A stretch of DNA of 64,000 bases from Pseudomonas putida (GTDB lineage: Bacteria > Pseudomonadota > Gammaproteobacteria > Pseudomonadales > Pseudomonadaceae), in NCBI RefSeq assembly GCF_028682635.1, contig NZ_JANHLK010000012.1, positions 158,777 through 222,776 of the forward strand, written 5' to 3'. Positions 19,171 to 28,054 of the stretch are shown here, one piece after another. The translations under genes and the position numbers were made by a program. Each line of letters begins with the position of its first letter. The stretch's first letter is position 1. The notes below the pieces were generated by a model. The model saw only the letters and a program-made list of their open reading frames with translations, made no database searches and had not been told where the DNA came from.

Positions 19171-19654
19171 ATGAAACTTGAGCCCGATGAAAATCTGTTT
19201 GCCTGCTATCTTTCAAACCTGTTCCCAGAACAGCGTATATTTACATTAATACATAGAGCAACGATTGGGCATGGAACTAAAAAAGCGAGGTTTGAATGTT
19301 CTATTCCACGAGCGCAATTATACAGCCACCCACCAGATTGTTATTAAATCGACTTATCTGGATAGCGCCGCCCAGGAAGTCAGATTATTAGAGTCTGCCA
19401 ATATCATATGCAATAAAACACCACTTGGCTGGGGATCATCAAAAGACAGCCCTGCAGATCAAAGCGCGATAAGACTGGGTACTACCGAAATCACAAGACG
19501 AGGAATGAAGGAGCACCACATGGCGTGGATAGCTGAAAGAATAGCCGAAGCACTGCACCATTCACGCAGTCCCGAGTTGATTGCCCAAGATGTAATCGAG
19601 TTCATGAAAGATTTTAGAACGCTGTACTTCTGCCACGACACCGCTACTCACTGA
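19171..19654 (+). pseudogene. Remnant of a serine hydroxymethyltransferase-like (PLP) gene
   Basis: The open frame from about 19250 to 19654 encodes about 130 residues resembling only the C-terminal domain of SHMT. ANIICNKTPLGWG matches the VNKN...P strand, and SAIRLGTTEITRRGMKEHHMAWIAERIAEAL matches the GIRIGT..VTTRG segment. Normal SHMT is about 417 residues; the catalytic domain with the PLP lysine is absent. A separate 58-codon frame, ATG 19171 to TAA 19347, ends inside it in another frame and may be the original 5' end. I read this as a gene with a large internal deletion plus a frameshift. A small independent protein is possible but less likely. Confidence 0.6.
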
Positions 19655-19676
19655 AGCCCTCTTTCAGGTTTTCCCT

Positions 19677-20276
19677 ATGAGCTTTATTACATCTTCGGAG
19701 TTTTCTTTTCTAATAACAGCCTCAGCGCTACTTGCAAGTCCAGGGCCCGCAACAATGGCTCTGGCGGCGAGTGGGGCGGCATACGGGCTCAAGCGATCAC
19801 TCCTGTTCTTCGCCGGAATCATGGCAGGGCTCGCGATTTCAGTTAGCCTGGTAGCGTCAGGCGTCTTCCTTGTTATTCAACAGGTGCCAATACTTGCTAC
19901 GGGAGTGGGACTTGTCTCGGCAGCCTACATCCTGTTCCTCGCCTGGTCGATTGCTAGAACTCCGCCTATCAGCAGTGTAACAACGGTGGCAGCACCACGA
20001 TGGAATGCCGGATTTATTATTGGCGTAACCAATATCAAAGCCTACGCAGTATTTGCAGCGCTGCTGGGAGGATTTCCGCTGGGATTACCACATCCATGGG
20101 ATTTGGTATTCAAGATTGCTGGTAGCCTGGGGATCTGCGTTACTTTTGATTTTATCTGGCTTTGTTCCGGCAATCATTTGAGACGCTTTTTTATCCGACC
20201 ACGCTGGAATCGAGCACTCAACATAAGCTTTGCCATGCTGATGATATCCAGCGTTGCCTGGTCGCTATTGATCTGA
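19677..20276 (+). CDS. LysE/RhtB family amino-acid exporter
   Basis: This 199-residue membrane protein has about six helices. The LysE signature ITASALLASPGPATMALAASGAAYGLKRSL is at about residues 12-42, and VGLVSAAYILFLAWS is at about 81-95. It probably exports an amino acid or a derivative. It lies 22 bases after the SHMT remnant and opposite the Lrp/AsnC regulator, which probably controls it. Codon use and AT content differ from the neighbouring housekeeping genes. Confidence 0.87.
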   Translation: MSFITSSEFSFLITASALLASPGPATMALAASGAAYGLKRSLLFFAGIMAGLAISVSLVASGVFLVIQQVPILATGVGLVSAAYILFLAWSIARTPPISSVTTVAAPRWNAGFIIGVTNIKAYAVFAALLGGFPLGLPHPWDLVFKIAGSLGICVTFDFIWLCSGNHLRRFFIRPRWNRALNISFAMLMISSVAWSLLI

Positions 20277-20290
20277 GATTCAACATGGGC

Positions 20291-20311
20291 AGGAGCGGGC
20301 GAGCCGCTCCT
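20291..20311. terminator. Hairpin between lysE-like gene and trmB
   Basis: A perfect 8-bp stem (AGGAGCGG / CCGCTCCT) with loop GCGAG follows the LysE stop by 14 bases, without a strong T-run. It may be a degenerate REP arm working as a shared end for the convergent genes. Confidence 0.55.
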
Positions 20312-20316
20312 GAACA

Positions 20317-21042
20317 TTAGGACTGTTTTTCGAACTTCAGGTCCCAAACGCCATGCCCAAGACGTTCGCCACGGCGTTCGAACTTGGTGATCGGCCGCTC
20401 GGCCGGGCGTGGTACACATTTTCCGTCTTCGGCCAGGTTGCGGTAACCCGGGGCCACGTTCATCACTTCCAGCATGTACTCGGCGTACGGTTCCCAGTCG
20501 GTGGCCATGTGCAGGATACCGCCGACCTTCAGCTTGCTGCGCACCAGCTCGGCGAATGACGCCTGGACGATACGACGCTTGTGGTGACGGCTCTTGTGCC
20601 ATGGGTCCGGGAAAAACAGCATCAGGCGGTCGAGGCTGTTATCGGCCACGCAGCGGTTGAGCACTTCGATGGCATCGCAATCGTAGACCCGCAGGTTGGT
20701 CAAACCCTGAGTCAGCACGCCATTGAGCAGCGCGCCGACACCCGGACGGTGAACCTCGACGCCGATGAAATCCTGATCCGGCGAAGCCGCGGCCATTTCC
20801 AGCAGCGAATGGCCCATGCCGAAGCCGATTTCCAGCGAGCGCGGTGCCGAGCGACCGAACACCTGGTCGAAGTCCACCGGCGCTTCGGCCAGGGGCAGCA
20901 CGAACAGTGGCGCGCCCTGCTCCAGGCCGCGTTGCTGGCCTTCGGTCATGCGCCCGGCGCGCATCACGAAACTCTTGATGCGGCGGTGTTGGCGCTCGTC
21001 GCCTTCTTCCGTCTGGATTGGCGTGTCGTTTGATTCAGTCAT
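20317..21042 (-). CDS. trmB: tRNA (guanine-N7-)-methyltransferase
   Basis: TrmB methylates G46 in the tRNA variable loop using SAM. The 241-residue product has the SAM motif [15 protein letters not shown] at about residues 70-84 and [12 protein letters not shown] at about 92-103. The family motif is [17 protein letters not shown] (about 149-165). I use the ATG at 21042; the preceding codon is TTG. It lies 9 bases downstream of thiG on the same strand. Confidence 0.95.
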   Translation of the reverse strand: MTESNDTPIQTEEGDERQHRRIKSFVMRAGRMTEGQQRGLEQGAPLFVLPLAEAPVDFDQVFGRSAPRSLEIGFGMGHSLLEMAAASPDQDFIGVEVHRPGVGALLNGVLTQGLTNLRVYDCDAIEVLNRCVADNSLDRLMLFFPDPWHKSRHHKRRIVQASFAELVRSKLKVGGILHMATDWEPYAEYMLEVMNVAPGYRNLAEDGKCVPRPAERPITKFERRGERLGHGVWDLKFEKQS

Positions 21043-21051
21043 CAATGGCTC

Positions 21052-21846
21052 TTACTTGATCAGACCATCCAGCGGCGAAGAGGCGCTGGCATAGAGTTTT
21101 TTCGGCATGCGGCCGGCGAGGTAGGCCAGGCGGCCTGCGACGATCGCGTGTTGCATGGCTTCGGCCATCATGATCGGCTGCTGGGCGTGGGCGATGGCCG
21201 AGTTCATCAGCACCGCATCACAGCCCAGTTCCATGGCGATGGTGGCGTCGGATGCGGTGCCGACACCGGCATCTACCAGCACCGGGATGTTCGCTTCTTC
21301 GAGGATGATCTGCAGGTTGTAAGGGTTGCAGATCCCCAGGCCCGAACCGATAAGACCGGCCAGCGGCATCACTGCGATGCAGCCGATTTCCGCCAGTTGA
21401 CGGGCAATGATCGGGTCATCGCTGGTGTAGACCATCACGTCGAAGCCTTCCTTGACCAGCGATTCAGCGGCCTTGAGGGTTTCGATCACGTTGGGGAACA
21501 GGGTTTTCTGGTCCGCCAGCACTTCCAGCTTCACCAGGTTGTGGCCATCGAGCAGCTCACGGGCCAGGCGGCAGGTGCGCACGGCCTCGATCGCGTCGTA
21601 GCAGCCGGCGGTGTTCGGCAGGAAGGTGTAGCGATCCGGCGAGAGGAAATCCAGCAGGTTCGGTTCGCCCGCGTTCTGGCCGAGGTTGGTACGGCGCACG
21701 GCGAAAGTGACGATCTCGGCACCCGAGGCCTCGATGGCCAGGCGGGTTTCTTCCATGTCACGGTACTTGCCGGTACCGACCAGCAAACGCGACTGGTAAG
21801 TACGACCGGCCAGGACGAAAGGCTTGTCGTTACGAACGATGCTCAT
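21052..21846 (-). CDS. thiG: Thiazole synthase
   Basis: ThiG forms the thiazole phosphate of thiamine from deoxyxylulose phosphate, dehydroglycine and ThiS thiocarboxylate. The 264-residue TIM barrel has [10 protein letters not shown] at about residues 19-28 and the Schiff-base lysine region NLVKLEVL at about 103-110. The phosphate-binding runs [14 protein letters not shown] and [11 protein letters not shown] follow. It lies about 60 bases after thiS in the same direction. Confidence 0.96.
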   Translation of the reverse strand: MSIVRNDKPFVLAGRTYQSRLLVGTGKYRDMEETRLAIEASGAEIVTFAVRRTNLGQNAGEPNLLDFLSPDRYTFLPNTAGCYDAIEAVRTCRLARELLDGHNLVKLEVLADQKTLFPNVIETLKAAESLVKEGFDVMVYTSDDPIIARQLAEIGCIAVMPLAGLIGSGLGICNPYNLQIILEEANIPVLVDAGVGTASDATIAMELGCDAVLMNSAIAHAQQPIMMAEAMQHAIVAGRLAYLAGRMPKKLYASASSPLDGLIK

Positions 21847-21906
21847 GGGGAATCCTCTGTAGGGGTGAGGGTCTTGCAGAATTCTGTGGCCAATCGGCCG
21901 AGACTA

Positions 21907-22107
21907 CTAGCCGCCGCCGATGGCGTGCACCACTTCGACGTTGTCGCCGTCGTTCAACGTGGTGCCTGCGTGCTGACTGCGCGGGACGATATCCAGATTG
22001 AGTTCGACCGCCACACGGCGTCCGGTCAAGTCCAGACGAGTCAGCAGGGCCGCAACGGTTTCACCGTCGGGCAGTTCAAAGGATTCGCCGTTCAACTGAA
22101 TGCGCAT
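21907..22107 (-). CDS. thiS: ThiS, sulfur carrier protein
   Basis: This 66-residue ubiquitin-like protein carries sulfur to thiazole synthase as a C-terminal thiocarboxylate. The end reads VVHAIGGG, with the terminal Gly-Gly needed for activation. The ATG at 22107 ([16 protein letters not shown]) matches the family length; an upstream ATG at 22125 would add six residues. It precedes thiG. Confidence 0.92.
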   Translation of the reverse strand: MRIQLNGESFELPDGETVAALLTRLDLTGRRVAVELNLDIVPRSQHAGTTLNDGDNVEVVHAIGGG

Positions 22108-22178
22108 GCGCAATGCCGCCATCATTTTTTGGGGCTGGCATTCTAGCCCGATCGTGACCTAAAGGTCAGCAACAAGCG

Positions 22179-22559
22179 TCAAGCGGTCAACGGCAAGCGC
22201 CAGGCGGCAAGGCCCAGGCAGAGCCAGCCCGCCAGGAACGCCAGGCCGCCGAACGGGGTGACGATGCCGAGCTTGCTGACACCCGTCAGCGTCAGCACGT
22301 ACAGGCTGCCGGAGAACAGCAGGATGCCGATGACAAAGGAAGCACCGGCCCAGGTGACCAGGCGACCGGGCATCTGCGTCGCCAGTAAAGCCACGCCCAG
22401 CAATGCCAGGGTGTGCACCAGCTGATAGGTGACGCCGGTATGGAAAATCGCCAGGTATTCGGCACTCAGGCGGTTTTTCAGGCCATGGGCGGCGAACGCG
22501 CCGAGACCGACTCCGGTGAAGCCGAAAAAAGCGGCCAGCATCAAAAAGCCACGCAGCAT
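22179..22559 (-). CDS. DUF423 (YgdD family) membrane protein
   Basis: This 126-residue protein has four hydrophobic helices. The DUF423 pattern is present (GFTGVGLGAFAAHGLKNRL, then VTYQLVHTLALLGVALLA, then SGSLYVLTLTG, then PFGGLAFLAGWL). It is an inner-membrane protein of unknown role. It stands upstream of thiS on the same strand and divergent from mtgA, with 74 bases between starts. Confidence 0.88.
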   Translation of the reverse strand: MLRGFLMLAAFFGFTGVGLGAFAAHGLKNRLSAEYLAIFHTGVTYQLVHTLALLGVALLATQMPGRLVTWAGASFVIGILLFSGSLYVLTLTGVSKLGIVTPFGGLAFLAGWLCLGLAAWRLPLTA

Positions 22560-22633
22560 GAAGAACTCCAGTCAGTCTCGATCAACAGGGTCTGTATAAT
22601 GGCCCGCTCAACGGGTTCGGCCAAGCCATCTCT

Positions 22634-23356
22634 ATGCTGCGTATCTATTTCCGTCGTTTCATCAAGGCCGTGCTCTGGTTCATGGGCGTCAGCGTCGTGC
22701 TGGTGTTGATTTTTCGCGTGGTGCCACCGCCCGGGACCACGCTGATGGTCGAGCGCAAGATCGAATCCTGGATCGATGGCGAGCCCATCGACCTGCAACG
22801 CACCTGGAAACCCTGGGATGAAATCTCCGACGACCTGAAAGTCGCGGTGATTGCCGGTGAGGACCAGAAATTTCCCGAGCATTGGGGCTTTGACTTCGGC
22901 GCGATCCAGAAAGCACTGGCCCACAACGAGCTCGGCGGCACGATTCGTGGTGCCAGCACCCTAAGCCAGCAGGTGTCGAAGAACCTGTTCCTGTGGTCCG
23001 GCCGCAGCTGGCTGCGCAAAGGCCTGGAAGCCTGGTTTACCGGGTTGATCGAGGTGTTCTGGCCCAAACAGCGGATTCTTGAGGTGTACCTCAACAGCGT
23101 CGAGTGGGATGACGGGGTGTTTGGGGCAGAGGCGGCGGCCAGGCATCACTTCGGTGTCGGCGCCAAATCGTTGTCCCGGCAGCAGGCCAGCTTGCTGGCA
23201 GCGGTACTGCCCAACCCGCGGGTGTGGAGCGCCAGCCATCCGACCAATTACGTGGCGCGGCGCGCTGGCTGGATACGCCGGCAGATGAGCCAGCTCGGCG
23301 GGGACAGCTATCTGGTTGGCCTTAACGATTCGCGCAGGGCGCCTTGGTCCCAGTAA
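22634..23356 (+). CDS. mtgA: Monofunctional peptidoglycan glycosyltransferase
   Basis: MtgA polymerises lipid II into glycan strands in the periplasm. The 240-residue protein has one N-terminal membrane anchor (about residues 12-32) and the GT51 domain. The catalytic-glutamate motif is AGEDQKFPEHWGFD (about 75-88), followed by GASTLSQQVSKNLFLW (about 104-119) and RILEVYLNSVEWDDGVFGAEAAA (about 148-170). No transpeptidase domain follows. Confidence 0.95.
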   Translation: MLRIYFRRFIKAVLWFMGVSVVLVLIFRVVPPPGTTLMVERKIESWIDGEPIDLQRTWKPWDEISDDLKVAVIAGEDQKFPEHWGFDFGAIQKALAHNELGGTIRGASTLSQQVSKNLFLWSGRSWLRKGLEAWFTGLIEVFWPKQRILEVYLNSVEWDDGVFGAEAAARHHFGVGAKSLSRQQASLLAAVLPNPRVWSASHPTNYVARRAGWIRRQMSQLGGDSYLVGLNDSRRAPWSQ

Positions 23357-23370
23357 CACTGCAAATCCCC

Positions 23371-23460
23371 TGTGGGAGCGGGCTTGCTCGCGAAAGCGGT
23401 GTATCAGACAGCATCTATGTCGACTGATACACCGCCTTCGCGAGCAAGCCCGCTCCCACA
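23371..23460. repeat. REPIN between mtgA and rpoH
   Basis: Perfect REP arms lie at 23371-23394 and 23437-23460. The inner part also pairs (GCGGTGTATCAG with CTGATACACCGC), so the whole 90 bases can form one long hairpin. It is one of the best-preserved copies in the window. Confidence 0.92.
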
Positions 23461-23492
23461 TTGGTTTTGTGTCGTGAAGGAAATTTCGGGCA

Positions 23493-23531
23493 CAAAAAAA
23501 ACACCCCGATCAATGATCGGGGCGTTTTTTT
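23493..23531. terminator. Bidirectional intrinsic terminator between mtgA and rpoH
   Basis: The stem CCCCGATC / GATCGGGG (23504-23522) is flanked by an A-run (23493-23501) and a T-run (23524-23531). It works in both directions and lies 16 bases after the rpoH stop on the minus strand. Confidence 0.9.
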
Positions 23532-23547
23532 GTTGCCTTCGTGCAGG

Positions 23548-24402
23548 TTACGCGGCGATCGACAACTTGAGCTTATTCATCGCGCTCTTCTCGAGCTGAC
23601 GAATACGCTCGGCCGATACGTTGTACTTCTGCGCCAGGTCGTGCAGCGTGGACTTTTCTTCTGCCAGCCAGCGCTGGTAGAGGATGTCGCGGCTGCGGTC
23701 GTCCAGCACTTCCAGCGCTTCGTGCAGGTTGTGGTTGGAGTTGTCGCTCCAGTCGGCATCTTCCAGTTGACGGGCCGGGTCGTACCGGTGGTCTTCCAGA
23801 TAGTTGGCCGGCGACTGGAAAGCGCTGTCGTCGTCGGCTTCGGCCGCCGGGTCGAAGGCCATGTCGTGACCGGTCAGGCGACTTTCCATCTCGCGCACTT
23901 CCCGCGGCTCGACGCCGAGGCTTTCCGCCACACGGTGGACTTCCTCGTTGTTCAGCCAGGCCAGGCGTTTTTTCTGGCTGCGCAGGTTGAAGAACAGCTT
24001 GCGCTGGGCCTTGGTGGTCGCGACTTTCACGATGCGCCAGTTACGCAGGATGAATTCGTGGATTTCCGCCTTGATCCAGTGCACGGCAAAGGACACCAGG
24101 CGCACGCCCATTTCCGGGTTGAAGCGCTTCACGGCCTTCATCAGGCCGACGTTACCTTCCTGGATCAGGTCAGCCTGGGCCAGGCCGTAGCCGGAATAGC
24201 TACGGGCGATATGTACGACAAAACGCAGGTGGGCGAGCACCATCTGCCGAGCCGCCTCAAGATCCTGCTCATAATAGAGACTCTCGGCCAGTTCACGCTC
24301 CTGCTCCGGCGTCAGCAATGGAATGCTGTTGACGGTGTGCACATAGGCCTCCAGGTTCGCACCCGGGACCAGAGCATATGCAGGCTGCAAAGAATTGGTC
24401 AT
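23548..24402 (-). CDS. rpoH: RNA polymerase sigma-32 factor
   Basis: RpoH directs transcription of heat-shock genes. The 284-residue sigma-70-family protein begins [21 protein letters not shown]. It has region 2 ([33 protein letters not shown]), the RpoH-specific box [13 protein letters not shown] (about residues 127-139) and a region 4 helix-turn-helix near the end ([22 protein letters not shown]). The ATG at 24402 is preceded by GGGAGG. It follows ftsX on the same strand, as in E. coli and other gammaproteobacteria. Confidence 0.97.
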   Translation of the reverse strand: MTNSLQPAYALVPGANLEAYVHTVNSIPLLTPEQERELAESLYYEQDLEAARQMVLAHLRFVVHIARSYSGYGLAQADLIQEGNVGLMKAVKRFNPEMGVRLVSFAVHWIKAEIHEFILRNWRIVKVATTKAQRKLFFNLRSQKKRLAWLNNEEVHRVAESLGVEPREVREMESRLTGHDMAFDPAAEADDDSAFQSPANYLEDHRYDPARQLEDADWSDNSNHNLHEALEVLDDRSRDILYQRWLAEEKSTLHDLAQKYNVSAERIRQLEKSAMNKLKLSIAA

Positions 24403-24429
24403 ACGAAAAAACCTCCCACTTACATACTC

Positions 24430-24442
24430 GTGCCAATGGCAC
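24430..24442. promoter_or_regulatory. 13-base palindrome upstream of rpoH
   Basis: GTGCCAATGGCAC is a perfect palindrome, 27 bases before the rpoH start. A similar element (GGTGCCAACGGCACC) lies upstream of ftsY at 27825-27839. It may be a protein-binding site or a small hairpin in the leader; function unknown. Confidence 0.4.
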
Positions 24443-24515
24443 TGCGAAAATTGACCGGAAACCGAAAGACAAGTTCCCCTAAAAACTGCAAGGTCAATCA
24501 CGCGCAAAAAAGATT

Positions 24516-25538
24516 CTACTTCGGCGCCAGCTCCCTGAGATGACGTGCGACTGCAATCCATGCACCGATATAACCCAACAGCACCGCGCCAAGCAAGAGA
24601 GACAGACCGTCGGCAACCGGTACGCCGGCCAGTGCGAAATCACTGCCATATAAACCGGCCAGCCCGACCACTGCATCGTTCAACCAGTTCAGGCCGAACG
24701 CCAATACGCCCCAGGAAAGAATCCCCGCACCGAAACCGTAGAGCGCGCCCATATAAAGAAAGGGCCTGCGCACATAGCTGTCGGTGCCGCCTACGAGTTT
24801 AATCACTTCTATCTCTGTGCGGCGGTTTTCAATATGAAGACGAATGGTATTGCCTATCACCAAAAGTAATGCGGAAACCAGGAGCACGGTCAGACCGAAG
24901 ACAAAACGGTCGCCCAGCTTGAGGATGGCTGCCAGACGCTCGACCCAGACTAGATCAAGCTGCGCCTGTTGTACCCTGGGCAGTTCGGAAAGTTTTTGTC
25001 TTAATGCTTCAAGGGTCGGCTTGTCGACCTCGGTCGGCGTCACCAGAACCACGCCAGGCAGCGGGTTTTCCGGCAGTTCCTTGAGCGCTTCACCCAGGCC
25101 GGACTGCTGCTGGAACTCTTCCAGCGCCTGATCGCGGCCGACGTATTCGGCATCTGCCACGCCAGGGATGCCCTTGATCTGTTCGCGCAGCGCCTCGCCG
25201 TCAGTCGGGCTGGCGTCGAGTTGCAGGTACAGGGAAATCTGCGCCGCGCGCTGCCATGAACCGCCCAGTCGCTCGACGTTACTTAGCAAAAGTGACAGCC
25301 CCATGGGCAAACTCAAGGCCACCGCCATCACCATGCAGGTGAAAAAGCTGCCGATGGGCTGCTTGCCCAGGCGGCGCAAGCTGTCCAGCAGGCTGGCGCG
25401 ATGGCTCTCGATCCAGGCGCGCAACAGCGTGGCGAAGTCCGGGCCGTCATCGTCGTCGTGTTTTTTCTTCTTCGGTTGCGGGTCGGCAGCCTTGGGGGCC
25501 ACGCGCTCGGAAACCTTTGGACTGCGGGTCGCACTCAT
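24516..25538 (-). CDS. ftsX: FtsX, cell-division ABC transporter-like membrane subunit
   Basis: FtsX pairs with FtsE to activate periplasmic cell-wall hydrolases at the septum. The 340-residue protein has a charged cytoplasmic N-terminus of about 60 residues. A first helix (about 68-88) is followed by a periplasmic domain with [11 protein letters not shown]. Three C-terminal helices (about 218-240, 270-290, 308-330) follow, with the [19 protein letters not shown] motif. It overlaps the ftsE stop by four bases. Confidence 0.95.
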   Translation of the reverse strand: MSATRSPKVSERVAPKAADPQPKKKKHDDDDGPDFATLLRAWIESHRASLLDSLRRLGKQPIGSFFTCMVMAVALSLPMGLSLLLSNVERLGGSWQRAAQISLYLQLDASPTDGEALREQIKGIPGVADAEYVGRDQALEEFQQQSGLGEALKELPENPLPGVVLVTPTEVDKPTLEALRQKLSELPRVQQAQLDLVWVERLAAILKLGDRFVFGLTVLLVSALLLVIGNTIRLHIENRRTEIEVIKLVGGTDSYVRRPFLYMGALYGFGAGILSWGVLAFGLNWLNDAVVGLAGLYGSDFALAGVPVADGLSLLLGAVLLGYIGAWIAVARHLRELAPK

Positions 25539-26206
25539 TCGCCGGCCTCCCCATCGCCGATCAATCGGCCGCGTTGCAACGTCAGCATGCGGTGGCGCAT
25601 GCGCGCGATCAGCGCCAGGTCGTGGCTGGCGATCAGCACGCTGGTGCCCAGGCGATTGATGTCTTCGAACACACCCATGATTTCCGCCGCCAGGCGCGGG
25701 TCGAGGTTACCGGTCGGTTCGTCCGCCAGCAGCAGGGCCGGGCGGTGCACGATGGCGCGGGCAATGCCGACGCGCTGTTGCTGACCGGTGGACAGGTCGC
25801 CGGGATACAGGTCGGTCTTGTCCGACAGCGCCACGCGCTCCAGGGCCGAGTCCACGCGCTTGGCGATTTCAGCCTTGGACAAACCGAGTATCTGCAACGG
25901 CAGCGCGACGTTGTTGAACACCGTGCGATCGAACAGCAACTGGTGGTTCTGGAACACCACGCCGATCTGCCGACGCAGGAAGGGAATCTGTGCGTTGCTG
26001 ATGGTGCTCAGGTCTTGCCCGGCCAGCAGCAGCTTGCCACTGGTCGGGCGCTCCATGGCCAGCAGCAGTCGCAGCAAAGTGCTTTTGCCGGCGCCGGAAT
26101 GGCCAGTGACGAACAAAAACTCGCCGCGACGGACCCGAAAGCTCAGCTCATGCAAGCCGACGTGACCGTTCGGGTAGCGTTTACCGACCTGTTCGAAACG
26201 AATCAT
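25535..26206 (-). CDS. ftsE: FtsE, cell-division ATP-binding protein
   Basis: FtsE is the ATPase of the FtsEX complex. The 223-residue ABC protein has Walker A GHSGAGKSTLLRLL at about residues 36-49, the Q-loop at QNHQLLFDR, the signature LSTGQQQRVGIARAI at about 137-151 and Walker B ALLLADEPTGNLD. It overlaps ftsY and ftsX by four bases each, giving tight translational coupling. Confidence 0.96.
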   Translation of the reverse strand: MIRFEQVGKRYPNGHVGLHELSFRVRRGEFLFVTGHSGAGKSTLLRLLLAMERPTSGKLLLAGQDLSTISNAQIPFLRRQIGVVFQNHQLLFDRTVFNNVALPLQILGLSKAEIAKRVDSALERVALSDKTDLYPGDLSTGQQQRVGIARAIVHRPALLLADEPTGNLDPRLAAEIMGVFEDINRLGTSVLIASHDLALIARMRHRMLTLQRGRLIGDGEAGE

Positions 26207-27711
26207 GAACGCTCCCGCTCGGCAAACAGTGCCTGGACAAAGGGTTCAGCTTCAAAAGTGCGCAGATCGTCGATGCCTTCACCGACGCCGATGTAGCGGA
26301 TCGGCAGGCCGAACTGCTTGGCCAGGGCGAAAATCACCCCGCCCTTGGCGGTGCCGTCGAGCTTGGTCAGCGCCAGGCCGGTCAGTTCGACGGTCTGGTT
26401 GAATTGCTTGGCCTGGTTGATGGCGTTCTGGCCGGTTCCGGCATCGAGTACCAGCAACACCTCGTGCGGTGCGTCGGCATCGAGCTTGCTGATCACCCGG
26501 CGAACCTTCTTCAGTTCTTCCATCAGGTTGTCTTTGGTGTGCAGGCGACCGGCGGTATCGGCGATCAGCACATCGATGCCACGGGCCTTGGCGGCCTGTA
26601 CGGCGTCGAAGATCACCGAAGCCGAGTCGGCGCCGGTGTGCTGGGCGATGACCGGAATCTTGTTGCGCTCGCCCCAGACCTGCAATTGCTCGACGGCGGC
26701 GGCGCGGAAGGTGTCGCCGGCGGCGAGCATGACTTTCTTGCCTTCCAGCTGCAGTTTTTTCGCCAGCTTGCCGATCGTGGTGGTTTTACCGGCGCCGTTG
26801 ACGCCCACCACCAGGATCACGAACGGCTTGTTCTGCGAGGTGATTTTCAGCGGTTGCTCGACGGGCTTGAGCATGGCTGCCAGCTCGCCCTGCAAGGATT
26901 TGTACAACGCGTCGGCATCGGCCAGCTCCTTGCGTGCGACCTTCTGGGTCAGGCGCTGGATGATCACTGAAGTGGCTTCGACGCCAACGTCAGCGGTCAG
27001 CAGGCGGGTTTCGAGGTCATCGAGCAGCTCGTCATCGATGGCTTTCCTGCCCAGGAACAAGCTGGCCATGCCTTCGCCGATGCTGGCGCTGGTCTTGGAC
27101 AGGCCTTGCTTGAGGCGGGCGAAGAAACCGGCTTTGCTTTCCTCGGAGCGTACTGGCTCGGCTGGAACTTCGACTGGCGCTTCGACGGGGGCGGCGGCGA
27201 CAGGCGTAATAACAGGTACAGGTACAGGTGCAGGCTCTGGCGCCTGGACAATCGGTACAACCGGCGGAACAAATACAGGGGCCGCAGGCGTTGGCGCAGC
27301 CTCGACCACGGGCGCAGCGACCGGCTCGATCACTGGAGCCCGAACCGGCTCCGGCGTCCACGCAGCAGGTGCCGGAATCGGCGGCGTCACATGCGGCGCC
27401 TGCTCGTCTTCGACCAGCGCCACCGGCTCTTCCGCCACCGGCAAGGTCAGCCAAGGCTCGGCGGCCGGAGTCAGCGGCAGTTCGGCGACGATTTCAGGTG
27501 CAGGCTCGACAACCGGTTGCAGCACCGGCTCGGCGATCGGCAACACCACCGGCGCAGGTTCGGCGTCTATCACCGGCGCAGGCGTTGGCTCAGGAAGTGG
27601 CTGTGGCTGTTCGACGACGGGTTCCTGCGGCTTTTTGCGCAGCCATCCGAACAGGCTTTTCTTTTCACCAGCCGCAGCTGGGGTCTTCTTGTCGTCGTTG
27701 GAACCAAACAT
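26203..27711 (-). CDS. ftsY: FtsY, signal recognition particle receptor
   Basis: FtsY docks the signal recognition particle at the membrane for co-translational insertion. The 502-residue protein has a very long N-terminal A domain (about 200 residues) rich in Pro, Ala, Val and Glu, largely low-complexity PAP/PVV repeats. The NG GTPase domain has G1 GVNGAGKTTTIGKLA (about residues 303-317), ADTAGRLHTKDNLM (about 384-397), and ALTKLDGTAKGG followed by GEGIDDLRTF. It is the first gene of ftsY-ftsE-ftsX, with rpoH after it. Confidence 0.96.
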   Translation of the reverse strand: MFGSNDDKKTPAAAGEKKSLFGWLRKKPQEPVVEQPQPLPEPTPAPVIDAEPAPVVLPIAEPVLQPVVEPAPEIVAELPLTPAAEPWLTLPVAEEPVALVEDEQAPHVTPPIPAPAAWTPEPVRAPVIEPVAAPVVEAAPTPAAPVFVPPVVPIVQAPEPAPVPVPVITPVAAAPVEAPVEVPAEPVRSEESKAGFFARLKQGLSKTSASIGEGMASLFLGRKAIDDELLDDLETRLLTADVGVEATSVIIQRLTQKVARKELADADALYKSLQGELAAMLKPVEQPLKITSQNKPFVILVVGVNGAGKTTTIGKLAKKLQLEGKKVMLAAGDTFRAAAVEQLQVWGERNKIPVIAQHTGADSASVIFDAVQAAKARGIDVLIADTAGRLHTKDNLMEELKKVRRVISKLDADAPHEVLLVLDAGTGQNAINQAKQFNQTVELTGLALTKLDGTAKGGVIFALAKQFGLPIRYIGVGEGIDDLRTFEAEPFVQALFAERERS

Positions 27712-28054
27712 GGAGGACGGCTATCTCACGGTAGCGACGCGCCAACGGGCGCCCCGGCAAATAAAAATTCGATGCAGAACAGACTGCGATTGACCCAGCT
27801 TGTTCACGCGCAACATTTTGTCGAGGTGCCAACGGCACCTTACAAAAACGATTTCACTAAGGACAGATGCGGAAAAATCGGCGAAAAAGCAGAGTCTAGT
27901 TGATAAACCACAGCCTTTTGCCGCAAACCCAAACAACCTGATCAAACGCAAAGGCCTGATAGGCGTGGCCGCCAGTAAAACGGATCAGTATCCTAGCACC
28001 CTCTCGCCCGCTGACGCTAAGACCATGCGGGCAGCCCCAAAGGTTTAAAAACGA
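27712..28054. other. Divergent spacer between ftsY and the M16 peptidase pair
   Basis: This 343-base spacer must hold promoters for the ftsYEX-rpoH unit and for the peptidase operon. Its clearest element is AGGTGCC-AAC-GGCACCT (27824-27840), a perfect 7-bp stem with a 3-base loop. AT-rich stretches lie around 27841-27960. There is no believable ORF and no REP. Confidence 0.55.

Noticed and set aside
22140..22178. TPP riboswitch upstream of the thiS-thiG genes
   Set aside because: The short spacer has no CUGAGA or other conserved TPP core; control of these genes must come from elsewhere.
24430..24442. Sigma-54 promoter (TGGCAC) before rpoH
   Set aside because: The TGGCAC half is part of a palindrome, and no TTGC element follows at the required 5-base spacing.
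26318..27793. 491-codon plus-strand frame opposite ftsY
   Set aside because: A Ser/Thr/Gly-rich shadow produced by the Pro/Ala-rich repeats of the FtsY N-terminus.
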